Below are positions 35,011 through 43,535 of a stretch of 64,000 bases of DNA, one piece after another (position 1 is the stretch's first letter; every line of letters begins with the position of its first letter). This stretch comes from Paenalicyclobacillus ferrooxydans (GTDB lineage: Bacteria > Bacillota > Bacilli > Alicyclobacillales > Alicyclobacillaceae): positions 1 through 64,000 of the forward strand of contig NZ_LJCO01000058.1 of NCBI RefSeq assembly GCF_001399675.1, given 5' to 3'. Under the pieces are notes generated by a model. It worked only from the letters and a program-made list of their open reading frames with translations, was not told the DNA's origin and did not search any database. The position numbers were made by a program, and so were the translations under genes.

Positions 35011-35161
35011 AAAGAAGAGCGCGTCGTCAAGCATGGCGACGTAAGGTAAACTAGTTGCATGCGAGAGATAGACTTGCTCCTATCAAATAGGGTGCTGTTT
35101 TTGTGATGGGTGAGATATCCGGGTACTTGAACGCAACAGCTGACGTGAGGAGAGACAACGG

Positions 35162-36262
35162 ATGCCAGAATCGAATCGTTTACTCGAGGCGTACCAACAA
35201 ACAAAGTATCAACTTCCAGGCCATGGCAAGAGAAATATCCAGGTTTTGAAAGATGCATTTGCAGACGTCGATGGCAACCTCGATAGCGATATCTATGGCA
35301 AAGGCGAGGTCATTCAGCGCTTTGAGGACAAGATGGCAGCGTACCTCGGCAAAGAATCAGCCGTGTTTTTTCCGAGCGGCACTATGGCCCAGCAGATTGG
35401 ACTGCGCATCTGGTGTGATGCAAAGGGTAGTCGAAAGGTTGCATATCATCCTTTGTGTCACTTGGAGATCCACGAGCAAGATGGGTTAAAGAGGCTTCAT
35501 CATATCGATCCGATTCTCCTTGCCGCGCCAGACCGCCTGATTGAATTGGAAGATGTACTACAGATGCCGGATGATCTCGCCTGTCTGTTGATTGAACTGC
35601 CGCAGCGTGAGATCGGTGGTCAACTGCCGGATTTTCAGACGTTGGTCTCGATATCTGAGTTCTGTCGGAACAAAGGCATCAAGGTACACCTCGATGGTGC
35701 CAGGTTGTTCGAAGTCCTTCCCTATTATCAAAAGACGGCAGCCGAGGTCTGCGCACTGTTTGACAGTGTCTACGTCTCTTTTTACAAAGGGATCGGCGGA
35801 ATTGCAGGTGCCATCTTAGCCGGTGACAAGACATTCACTGAGGAAGCAGTGGTATGGAAGCGTCGACACGGCGGAGATCTCATCAGTTTGTACCCGTACA
35901 TCATCTCAGCCGACCACTACTTCGACCAGAGAATAAGCAAGATGGGCCAGTACTACGAAGAGGCAAAAGAGCTGGCAATCCTGTTTAATCGTTGCGAAGG
36001 CGTTCATACCTTGCCAACCGTGCCTGTCAGCAACATGTTTCATGTGCATTTTGATCACGCCAAGGGCCAAGTGGAACAAGTTCTAGCGGGTCTGTATGAA
36101 GAGACAGGCATCGGCGTCACCGGTAGTCTGCGCGAACTTGACAGCGACAAGTGTTACTTTGAACTGAGCATTGGGGACCTCTACGAGAAGGTCCCAAAAG
36201 AGGAACTGCATCGTGCATTTGAGGTACTGGCTGAGAGATTCGCCACTTTACGTCAGGCTTGA
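35162..36262 (+). CDS. Threonine-aldolase-like PLP lyase
   Basis: 366 residues, fold-type I PLP enzyme of the low-specificity threonine aldolase/beta-eliminating lyase family. FFPSGTMAQQIGLRIWC, the DGARLFEVLPYY aspartate and the PLP-lysine motif SFYKGIGGIAGAIL are intact. It would cleave a beta-hydroxy amino acid such as threonine to glycine and acetaldehyde; the true substrate is unproven. ATG 35162 has TGAGGAG before it. Confidence 0.88.
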   Translation: MPESNRLLEAYQQTKYQLPGHGKRNIQVLKDAFADVDGNLDSDIYGKGEVIQRFEDKMAAYLGKESAVFFPSGTMAQQIGLRIWCDAKGSRKVAYHPLCHLEIHEQDGLKRLHHIDPILLAAPDRLIELEDVLQMPDDLACLLIELPQREIGGQLPDFQTLVSISEFCRNKGIKVHLDGARLFEVLPYYQKTAAEVCALFDSVYVSFYKGIGGIAGAILAGDKTFTEEAVVWKRRHGGDLISLYPYIISADHYFDQRISKMGQYYEEAKELAILFNRCEGVHTLPTVPVSNMFHVHFDHAKGQVEQVLAGLYEETGIGVTGSLRELDSDKCYFELSIGDLYEKVPKEELHRAFEVLAERFATLRQA

Positions 36263-36348
36263 CGGTGGCGGTCCACTCGCGCTGGGAGCTGTCATGGCAA
36301 TCGACACTGGCATGGTTACACAGTGTCATTCGAAGGGTGTCTGTCCCA

Positions 36349-36858
36349 TCAATCCTGACGGTCTGAATCTGTGGCAGCAGGTTGTCTCTTGTGTTGTTTG
36401 TAGAAATGAGCCATCCCGGTTGCAATGAGCTCTTCATTTTCGTCGTAGACATCGGCGTGAAACACAATAATGACTCGGCTGTTCTGGAGCACCTTGATGT
36501 TAGCACGCAGGTCTCCGGAACGGCCGGGTTTGATAAAGTCCAGACCAATATTTAGAGTGAAGGCGCGTTCCACTGTTTTGTCTATCACGAAGGCGGTTTC
36601 TGCCATAGCGGTGTCGACAAAGGCAGTCATCAGGCCACCGTGCAAAATCCCATATCGATTCAATAACTCGTCGGTGATAGTCATTTGATAAGAGTAGAGT
36701 TCAGGTTGGCTCACAGGGAGGCTGCGGAATCGCATGACTTGTTGCACAAAGGCAAGCGGGTGGTGGTACGTCGCTTTTTTTGCTTGAATCAGCCGTAAAA
36801 TGTCCTCGAGTTCTTGCTCAGGCAAGCCCTGAAGTTCCTTCATAATCTCCTCAATCAT
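36349..36858 (-). CDS. PaaI/YigI-type hotdog thioesterase
   Basis: 169 residues. The hotdog motif is GILHGGLMTAFVDTAMAETAF, followed by LDFIKPGRSGDLRANIKVLQNS. This is the PaaI-like HGG pattern, which hydrolyses acyl- or aryl-CoA. The N-terminal ~40 residues (ELQGLPEQELEDILRLIQ) form an extra helical segment. It is convergent with the lyase gene. Confidence 0.88.
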   Translation of the reverse strand: MIEEIMKELQGLPEQELEDILRLIQAKKATYHHPLAFVQQVMRFRSLPVSQPELYSYQMTITDELLNRYGILHGGLMTAFVDTAMAETAFVIDKTVERAFTLNIGLDFIKPGRSGDLRANIKVLQNSRVIIVFHADVYDENEELIATGMAHFYKQHKRQPAATDSDRQD

Positions 36859-37043
36859 TCAACCGCCTCCAAATTCTATTTTGTTTGTGACTACCATTAG
36901 TTTAGTATTGTCGCATCCGCATGACAAACGCACAAATGGTCGTGGGGGCTCGGCAACTGCCACTTAGTTTTTTATGCTCATGCGACATTTCTGATGATAT
37001 CCTCACGCCTGACATATTGCCGCGACAGATTTACGAGCCTCGT

Positions 37044-37103
37044 ATCATCAAGTCACATATCATCAAGTCACATATCATCAAGTCACATATCATCAAGTCA
37101 CAT
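37044..37103. repeat. 15-bp tandem array, four identical copies
   Basis: ATCATCAAGTCACAT is repeated four times without change. It precedes the small gene at 37148 by 45 bp, inside a 289-bp gap. Confidence 0.95.
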
Positions 37104-37147
37104 ATCGCAGGGGGTTTCACAGATACTACCAAGCGGAGGTGACTAAT

Positions 37148-37264
37148 ATGACCAAAGATCAGCAAAAACCCACACACAACGATGCGAATAAGACGCTGCC
37201 GATTGAGGAACACAAGGAGCGTATTCAAGGAGAAACAAAACGGACGCATCCCAGGCAGAAGTGA
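37148..37264 (+). CDS. Small hydrophilic protein, 38 residues
   Basis: ATG 37148 follows GGAGGTGACT. The product starts MTKDQQKPTHNDANKTLPIE and is charged throughout with no Cys and no hydrophobic helix. It resembles small sporulation-type peptides in size and composition only; I do not recognise a family. The terminator at 37457 could end its transcript. Confidence 0.6.
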   Translation: MTKDQQKPTHNDANKTLPIEEHKERIQGETKRTHPRQK

Positions 37265-37456
37265 GGCGTCCCAGGCAGAAGTCGTGATGAGGCGTAGGTC
37301 ACACACCGCAGGGTGAGTTTTACGTCTAAGGTGCATGCTGCTGCGACATTGTGACAGGAGACTCGCTGCGGCTATCCGGCTATGGACTTCTTGCCAGGCG
37401 CGGAACGGGAAAGGGCGCGTATGCTGCTGTTCAGTGGGCGTGCAGTGTTGTGATGC

Positions 37457-37491
37457 GGGGGCTGCACTGTGATTCGGTGCAGCCCCCCTTT
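37457..37491. terminator. Terminator hairpin upstream of the peroxiredoxin stop
   Basis: GGGGGCTGCAC (37457-37467) pairs perfectly with GTGCAGCCCCC (37477-37487) and CTTT follows. It lies between the small gene and the convergent peroxiredoxin, and can serve either strand. Confidence 0.8.
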
Positions 37492-37512
37492 ACATGACAT
37501 ACATGACGGATT

Positions 37513-38172
37513 TCATCTAGTACAGAACCACCAATCGTAACAATCCAGTTTTTCTGCAAGAGCCTTTCTCTTGCGTTCAGCTGCCTCTTGCACGGTTTGA
37601 GGCGGTGGGACAAGGAGTTTGTTTCCGATGATCTCGTTTTTGGGCCAGTTGGCTGGCGTAAACCCCTTTGCGGCGTCACTGGTCTGCAAAGCCTGCACGA
37701 TCCGAAGAATTTCATACGTGTTCCGGCCAATTTCTTGCGGGTAGGTGAGAATCGTCCGAATCGTCCCCAACGGATCGACGATGAAAACACTACGCACGGT
37801 GCGGGTCCCTTGAGTTGGATGAATCATGCCAAGTTGTCCTGCGGTTTTCCCCAGCGGATCGGCGATGAGTGGGAAGGTAATGTCGACGCCAAGTCGCTGA
37901 TGGATCCATTCAAGCCACTTCAAGTGTGAAAAAACCTGTTCGACAGATAAGCCAATCAACTGTGTGTTCAACCTCTCAAAGTCCGGTTTCAGCTTTTGAA
38001 AGGCGACAAACTCGGTGGTGCACACGGGGGTGAAGTCGCCCGGGTGACTGAACAGGACAAACCACCTTCCATGAAACGCATCCGGGAGTGTCAACTCTCC
38101 GACGGTGGTATTGACCTTAAGCATGGGAAATGGGTCCTCAATAAACGGAGCCCGTTGCAGGTCTGGTGACAT
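37513..38172 (-). CDS. Peroxiredoxin, Prx6/archaeal type
   Basis: About 219 residues. The peroxidatic Cys is in [14 protein letters not shown], and the extended C-terminus with [12 protein letters not shown] (two further Cys) matches the larger Prx6-like/thermoacidophile peroxiredoxins. It reduces peroxides with thiol reductants. ATG 38172 follows GGAGG by nine bases. Upstream, 38173-38531 has no gene apart from a two-copy 28-bp repeat. Confidence 0.93.
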   Translation of the reverse strand: MSPDLQRAPFIEDPFPMLKVNTTVGELTLPDAFHGRWFVLFSHPGDFTPVCTTEFVAFQKLKPDFERLNTQLIGLSVEQVFSHLKWLEWIHQRLGVDITFPLIADPLGKTAGQLGMIHPTQGTRTVRSVFIVDPLGTIRTILTYPQEIGRNTYEILRIVQALQTSDAAKGFTPANWPKNEIIGNKLLVPPPQTVQEAAERKRKALAEKLDCYDWWFCTR

Positions 38173-38448
38173 ACGCAAAAACCTCCACGTGACAGCGGTG
38201 CTTCAGTCTATTCTTGGACATTCGCCTAGGTGCAGGGTGCGTTGATTCGCTGACGGTATCTCCATATTTGAGGCACATTCAGCACGACCAGGTGGAGCGA
38301 CATGATTGAGCTTTCGCCTGTGTCTGTAGTCTTATTTGCCATTTCTGCAGAACTCTTTCGGAGGCGTCAACCGTCGATTTGAGAAACAGGATTATTTTGG
38401 GCGATCTCGTCACAAAGTAAATAGCGGAAGCGCGGTAATTCCCTGGCT

Positions 38449-38501
38449 GGATGGTCAGGTGGTCCGTCCTGCTCTGGGATGGTCAGGTGGTGTGTCCTGC
38501 T
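38449..38501. repeat. 28-bp direct repeat, two copies
   Basis: GGATGGTCAGGTGGT begins at 38449 and again at 38477, with a nearly identical 28-bp unit. It lies just before the YiiX-like gene. Confidence 0.85.
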
Positions 38502-38531
38502 GATGTACACATGGAGGGATAAGCGATCCGG

Positions 38532-39149
38532 TTGCGACAATGGTTTCCCTACATTGCCTTGCTTTTGTGCGGCACACTATTTGTACTGTTACCGATCCGA
38601 TGGTTCCAGGGCTCTTCGACGCTCGCACTGGCCCATTCCGCCATGCGTGAGCTCATCCATGGCAATCTAAACGGTGAATACGGCGGTCTACCATCACCGG
38701 TCAACCCATATTTGGCTGAACCGGGTGACATTCTTTTGTGTCACAATCCGCACGGAGCATACGGTTACTGGACGCATTCGGTCTTATATGTGGGGAGCGA
38801 GCAGGTTGTGGATGCCAACGACTTTGCTCGTGGGACCATCCTGCAAAACCTAAGTCATTATCGCGATTACGACGAGGTTTTGCTTTTGCGGCCGAAGGTA
38901 CCCGTAACGGTGCGCCTGGCTGCCGCGGACGCCGCGCGTAAAGAAGTCGGTCTGCCCTATGATCCACTCGGGTCTCTTCAGGATGACCACTCTTCGTACT
39001 GCAGCAAGGTGATATGGCAGGCCTACAAAGCAGCAGGCGTGGAGCTGTTTCCCGCCCATGGGTGGATATTGCCAGACGCATATGCAGCGAGTTCAAACCT
39101 GGAGCGGATTGTGGACTGGCACGCAGAGTCTTCTGAGAGTGGGAGATAG
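38532..39149 (+). CDS. YiiX/permuted NlpC/P60-like cysteine hydrolase
   Basis: 205 residues with an N-terminal membrane anchor (about residues 6-24). The permuted papain-like domain has PGDILLCHNP and GYWTHSVLYVG with a His, then SSYCSKVIWQAYKAAG with the catalytic Cys. YiiX/YebB-like enzymes cleave amide bonds in peptidoglycan peptides or lipid amides; the target here is unknown. Start TTG 38532 is uncertain because the GGAGGG box is rather far away. It is followed 4 bp later by a membrane-protein gene. Confidence 0.8.
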   Translation: MRQWFPYIALLLCGTLFVLLPIRWFQGSSTLALAHSAMRELIHGNLNGEYGGLPSPVNPYLAEPGDILLCHNPHGAYGYWTHSVLYVGSEQVVDANDFARGTILQNLSHYRDYDEVLLLRPKVPVTVRLAAADAARKEVGLPYDPLGSLQDDHSSYCSKVIWQAYKAAGVELFPAHGWILPDAYAASSNLERIVDWHAESSESGR

Positions 39150-39153
39150 GTAA

Positions 39154-39609
39154 ATGTGGCGGATCGCCGGCACGTTTCTAACAAGTTATCTGTGGCTCTG
39201 TCTTCTATCCGTTATCTGTATGGGCCATCCTTTTGCGCAGCGCCTCCTATTGCTTCTTTGGATAGTGCGAGTCGCATGGATTATGGAAGCTGAGCGGCAA
39301 AACGGCAAGCAATTGGGCGCCTTGCTCGGACTCCTCGCGTTCAGCCAACTCCCGGGTATTCTCCTCGTTTTTTTTAGCGGCTGGTATGCAGTCGCCAGAA
39401 TGGCAAGTGAGTGGCCGAGCGGCCTCATGGAAATCTGGTATCACCCGTTTATCTATCTCCTCGAGTTGCTTCCCTCTCGTCGTTTGGGTGAGTGGTCCGA
39501 CTTGTATTTGGCCACAAGCCTTGTCCCCATTTTGATGCTTCTCTCATGTTCTTTATGCTGGCTGATTTTGAAGAGGTTCAAAACGCGGTGGGTCAGGCGG
39601 CTCCACTGA
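39154..39609 (+). CDS. Membrane protein of unknown function
   Basis: 151 residues with four hydrophobic helices (about 8-22, 28-42, 55-75 and 120-140). I do not recognise a family. It starts 4 bp after the YiiX-like gene, so the two probably form one operon and act at the membrane. Confidence 0.7.
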   Translation: MWRIAGTFLTSYLWLCLLSVICMGHPFAQRLLLLLWIVRVAWIMEAERQNGKQLGALLGLLAFSQLPGILLVFFSGWYAVARMASEWPSGLMEIWYHPFIYLLELLPSRRLGEWSDLYLATSLVPILMLLSCSLCWLILKRFKTRWVRRLH

Positions 39610-39624
39610 TGAGCTGATGCGCGG

Positions 39625-39757
39625 TGTATCCTTGGGCTATGTTGAGTGTCTCCCTGGGCGCCGTTGGGTGTATCTTTGGGCTATGTTGAGTGGTGCTCTG
39701 AGCGCCGTTGGGTGTCTTCGTGGACCATGTTGAGTGCTGCCCTGAGCGCAGTTGGGT
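39625..39757. repeat. 44-bp tandem array after the membrane-protein gene
   Basis: CTATGTTGAGTG recurs at 39637, 39681 and (as CCATG...) 39725: period 44 bp, three copies, the third diverged. It begins 16 bp after the stop codon. Confidence 0.85.
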
Positions 39758-39830
39758 ATCTGAGCGCCGCTGAGTGTCTCTCGGGGTCTACGCCTTCGCT
39801 CGGTTCGCATGTGTCGCACGGTTGGTAAAC

Positions 39831-39858
39831 TTGACATCCCTCGTTACTTTACTAAAAT
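39831..39858 (+). promoter_or_regulatory. Promoter of the formate dehydrogenase operon
   Basis: TTGACA (39831-39836) and TAAAAT (39853-39858) are 16 bp apart and point toward the dehydrogenase gene. Confidence 0.7.
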
Positions 39859-39907
39859 TACATAAGAAGCTATATAAAATCACTTGGAATTTTCTCACGT
39901 GATCCAT

Positions 39908-39959
39908 ATTTATGTAACACAGAGCATCATTTATGTAACACAGAGTTTACGTAACTCGG
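39908..39959 (+). promoter_or_regulatory. Repeated 17-bp site downstream of the fdh promoter
   Basis: ATTTATGTAACACAGAG occurs at 39908-39924 and again, identical, at 39929-39945, 21 bp apart (two helical turns). A weaker relative (TTTACGTAACTCGG) follows at 39946. They look like binding sites for a regulator of the fdh operon; the protein is unknown. Confidence 0.5.
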
Positions 39960-40101
39960 AACACTGTTGCACTTTCACCTGAACCGTCTGTCGAATGTTG
40001 ACGGTGGATGATTTTGACCGCTCGACTCCAAAACTCCTGCTGGCTTCTGACTCTGTTTCGTTTTTTCAGAGTTGGATGGCTTGTGAAAGGAGAAATTCGT
40101 C

Positions 40102-43083
40102 GTGTACTGGAAAGGGAGTATGGGTTTGAATATCGTGGATTTCACGCTCAACGGTATACCTCAACAAGCAGTTGAAGGGACGCGAATTCTCGATTTTCTG
40201 AACGACCAAGGCATCGAACATCCGCACATTTGCTACTCTGATGTACTGGGTCCGATTCAAAGTTGCGACACCTGTATGTGTGAAGTCAATGGACAAATCA
40301 TGCGCGCATGCTCAACGGTCATTCAAAGTGGCATGGATATTTTGACAAAGTCCGATCTTGCTTCCGGGGCACAAGCTGAGGCGATGGACCGGATCCTCGA
40401 GAATCACCTGCTTTATTGCACCGTATGCGACAACAACAACGGCAATTGCCGCATACATAACACAGCCGAGATGCTCGACGTGAAGCACCAGACCAGGCCC
40501 TTTCGCCCGAAAGGGTACGAGAAGGACATGTCGAACCCCTTCTACCGCTACGATCCAGATCAATGTATCCTGTGCGGACGTTGCGTAGAGGCTTGCCAGG
40601 ACCTTCAGGTGAACGAAACCTTGAGCATCAACTGGGAGAGCGACATGCCCCGCGTGTTGTGGGACGGCGGCGTCTCCATCGATGAGTCTTCCTGTGTATC
40701 CTGCGGTCATTGCGTCACGGTATGCCCGTGCAACGCGTTAATGGAGAAGTCCATGCTTGGCGAAGCCGGGTTTATGACCGGTATGAAAGAGGACCTGCTC
40801 AGTCCAATGATTGACTTGGTCAAAGAAGTGGAACCAGACTACAAGACCATTTTTGCGGTCTCCGAAGTTGAAGCTGCGATGCGTGAGACGAGAACCAAGA
40901 AGACCAAGACGGTCTGCACCTTCTGCGGCGTGGGCTGCTCGTTTGACGTCTGGACGAAGGGCCGCCAAATCTTGAAAATTGAGCCGAGCGAAGATGCGCC
41001 GGTAAATAGCATCTCTACCTGTGTGAAAGGTAAGTTTGGTTGGGACTTTGTGAATTCCAAGGAACGCCTGACCAAGCCGTTGATTCGCAAAGGCGACGCT
41101 TTTGTGGAAGCAAGTTGGGACGAGGCACTCGACCTTGTCGCAGAGAAGCTCGGCGGCATCCGGGACACGTACGGTTCGGATGCACTCGGATTCATCGCGT
41201 CTTCGAAGATGTCGAACGAAGAGAACTACCTGATTCAGAAGCTCTCCCGACAAGTGTTTGGGACGAACAACGTAGACAACTGTTCGCGCTACTGCCAATC
41301 GCCTGCTTCTTGGGGTCTGCAGCAGACAGGCGGTATCGGCGGCGATACCGGCACGATTCAGGATATTGCAGGCGCAGGCCTCGTCATCCTGATTGGCTGC
41401 GCGCCAGCGGAAGGCCATCCGGTCCTCGCAACGCGCATCAAGAGGGCTCATAAACTGCACGGGCAGAAACTGATTACGGTGGACCTTCGACGCCACGAGA
41501 TGGCCGACCGCTCAGACCTCTTTATTCGACCGAAGCAAGGTACCGACTATGTCTGGCTGGCTGCGGTTACGAAATACATGATTGAGCAAGGTTGGCACGA
41601 TCCGCTCTTCATCAGCGAGCGCGTAAACTACTACAATGAATTTGTAGAGGCCTTGGAGCCGTTTACGCTCGACATGGCGGAACAGACCACCGGGATCACC
41701 AAGTCGACGCTAATCGAGATCGCCAAAATGATTCACGAAGCCGACGGAACAGCCATCTGCTGGGGGATGGGCGTGACGCAAAACATCGCAGGCTCCCATA
41801 CATCGGCCGCCATCGGCAACCTCTTGCTGGCGACAGGCAACATGGCACGGAGAAACGCAGGCGGATTCCCGCTGCGCGGACACAACAACGTCCAGGGCGC
41901 GAGCGACATGGGGACCATGCCGAACATCTTCCCCGGCTACCAACCGGTGACGAATGATGCGGTTCGCGCGCGTTTTGAAGCGGCGTATGGTCGGGAGATC
42001 CCAAGTCAACCAGGCCTCGACAACATCGAGATGCTGGCTGCCATTGAGTACGGTAAGCTGCGCGGGATGTACATCTGCGGAGAGGATATGGCATGGGTGG
42101 ATGCAAACTCCAACCACACGCAGGAGATGCTTGCGAAGCTCGATTTTCTTGTCGTACAGGAGATCTTCATGACGACGACGGCACAGTTCGCGGACGTCAT
42201 TTTGCCTGGGGCACCTTCGCTTGAGAAGGACGGGACGTTTACGAACACGGAACGCCGCGTGCAGCGCTTCTATCAGGCCTTGCCGACGCTCGGCGACGCG
42301 AAGCCGGACTGGCAGATCCTGATGGCCGTTGCAAAAAAGATGGGCTGGGACTGGGGTTATACACATCCTAGCGAAATTTTCGCAGAGATGGCGAGTCTGA
42401 CGCCGTGGTTTGCGCAGTGCGACTACGACGTGCTCGAAGGCTGGGGCAGCTTCCACTGGGGATCGACAGACGGCAGCAATACCCCAGTCCTCTATGCAGA
42501 CGGGTTCAACTTCCCGGACAAAAAGGCGCGCTTTGCACTCCATGACTACGTGCCGCCGGTAGAGTTCCCGCAGGAGTTCGACCTGACCCTCGACAACGGC
42601 CGCTTGCTCGAGCAGTTCCATGAGGGCAATCTGACCAGCAAATCTGCAGGTATTCAACACAAGCTGCCAGAGGTCTTCGTCGAAATTTCTCCGGAACTTG
42701 CGAAGGAGCGGGGCGTTGAATCGGGATCGCTCGTACGGCTTGAGTCCCCGTATGGCAGTGTGAAGGTGAAGGCACTCGTAACCGATAGAGTAGATGGAAA
42801 GACCGTGTACCTGCCCATGCACTCACACAGTCATGAAAATGCAGTCAACCTGTTGACAGGCAACGCGGTGGATGTCAAAACCCACACCCCAGCTTATAAG
42901 CAGACCAAGGTACGGCTTGAGGTGTTGCGCAAGGATGGAAAGAGCCCACTGCCGAAAAACAACCATCGAAATGCCACGAGAACACCGCAGATGGGTGTCC
43001 AAGTGGAGCGAAAGTGGATTCGGGATGACTATGAGCCCATCGCAGCGGTGAATGTTGCGCTTGGTGCAGGGGGGATTCAGTAA
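40102..43083 (+). CDS. Formate dehydrogenase alpha subunit (FdhF/YrhE type, Cys form)
   Basis: Molybdopterin enzyme of 993 residues oxidising formate to CO2. In order: an N-terminal 2Fe-2S ferredoxin domain (CDTCMCEVNG), two 4Fe-4S clusters (CILCGRCVEACQ and CVSCGHCVTVCPCN), the Mo-domain 4Fe-4S site CTFCGVGCSFDV and the active-site region NVDNCSRYCQSPA, where Cys stands in place of selenocysteine. The rest is the MGD-binding domain ending in the molydopterin-binding C-terminal domain. No signal peptide, so cytoplasmic. GTG 40102 follows AAAGGAGA; ATG 40120 follows AAAGGGAG and is an alternative. A DUF1641 gene follows. Confidence 0.95.
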   Translation: MYWKGSMGLNIVDFTLNGIPQQAVEGTRILDFLNDQGIEHPHICYSDVLGPIQSCDTCMCEVNGQIMRACSTVIQSGMDILTKSDLASGAQAEAMDRILENHLLYCTVCDNNNGNCRIHNTAEMLDVKHQTRPFRPKGYEKDMSNPFYRYDPDQCILCGRCVEACQDLQVNETLSINWESDMPRVLWDGGVSIDESSCVSCGHCVTVCPCNALMEKSMLGEAGFMTGMKEDLLSPMIDLVKEVEPDYKTIFAVSEVEAAMRETRTKKTKTVCTFCGVGCSFDVWTKGRQILKIEPSEDAPVNSISTCVKGKFGWDFVNSKERLTKPLIRKGDAFVEASWDEALDLVAEKLGGIRDTYGSDALGFIASSKMSNEENYLIQKLSRQVFGTNNVDNCSRYCQSPASWGLQQTGGIGGDTGTIQDIAGAGLVILIGCAPAEGHPVLATRIKRAHKLHGQKLITVDLRRHEMADRSDLFIRPKQGTDYVWLAAVTKYMIEQGWHDPLFISERVNYYNEFVEALEPFTLDMAEQTTGITKSTLIEIAKMIHEADGTAICWGMGVTQNIAGSHTSAAIGNLLLATGNMARRNAGGFPLRGHNNVQGASDMGTMPNIFPGYQPVTNDAVRARFEAAYGREIPSQPGLDNIEMLAAIEYGKLRGMYICGEDMAWVDANSNHTQEMLAKLDFLVVQEIFMTTTAQFADVILPGAPSLEKDGTFTNTERRVQRFYQALPTLGDAKPDWQILMAVAKKMGWDWGYTHPSEIFAEMASLTPWFAQCDYDVLEGWGSFHWGSTDGSNTPVLYADGFNFPDKKARFALHDYVPPVEFPQEFDLTLDNGRLLEQFHEGNLTSKSAGIQHKLPEVFVEISPELAKERGVESGSLVRLESPYGSVKVKALVTDRVDGKTVYLPMHSHSHENAVNLLTGNAVDVKTHTPAYKQTKVRLEVLRKDGKSPLPKNNHRNATRTPQMGVQVERKWIRDDYEPIAAVNVALGAGGIQ

Positions 43084-43084
43084 T

Positions 43085-43525
43085 ATGGCAGCACCGATTC
43101 AGAAAGTCATCCGACAGGAACCCGTCAAAAATCCGCTTGAGTCTGGGAGCCCGTCGGCTTCGGAGGAACTTCAACTATTGGTTGAAGAACTGCATCAGAG
43201 CGGGGTTCTCGAGGCTGCACGGTCGATGCTTGGAGCAAAGGATTCCATCGCCAAAATCCTGGTCGAGCAACTGCTGAGAAAGGATGTACTGACGCTTATC
43301 AACAATTTGATGGCGGCAGGCACCGTTCTGACAAAGCTCGATCCAGCGCAGCTCGAGCGTTTGACCGAAGGACTGAGTGCCGGGGTAACAGAGGCACATC
43401 AGACAATCGAAGCGAATCAGTCAATCAGTATCATGGGACTTTTGAAGACATTGCAAGACCCCGATGTAAACCGGGCACTCCAGTTTGCCATCGGGTTCCT
43501 CAGGGGTCTCGGGAAAACTATCTAG
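43085..43525 (+). CDS. DUF1641 protein (YrhD-like), formate dehydrogenase partner
   Basis: About 146 residues, mostly helical. Hydrophobic and small residues in LLVEELHQSGVLEAARSMLGAKD and the GFLRGLGKTI end match DUF1641. This family neighbours formate dehydrogenase in many Bacilli (the yrhE-yrhD arrangement), so an assembly or electron-transfer role is inferred. ATG 43085 lies just behind the fdh stop. Confidence 0.85.
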   Translation: MAAPIQKVIRQEPVKNPLESGSPSASEELQLLVEELHQSGVLEAARSMLGAKDSIAKILVEQLLRKDVLTLINNLMAAGTVLTKLDPAQLERLTEGLSAGVTEAHQTIEANQSISIMGLLKTLQDPDVNRALQFAIGFLRGLGKTI

Positions 43526-43535
43526 TCTAGAAGGA

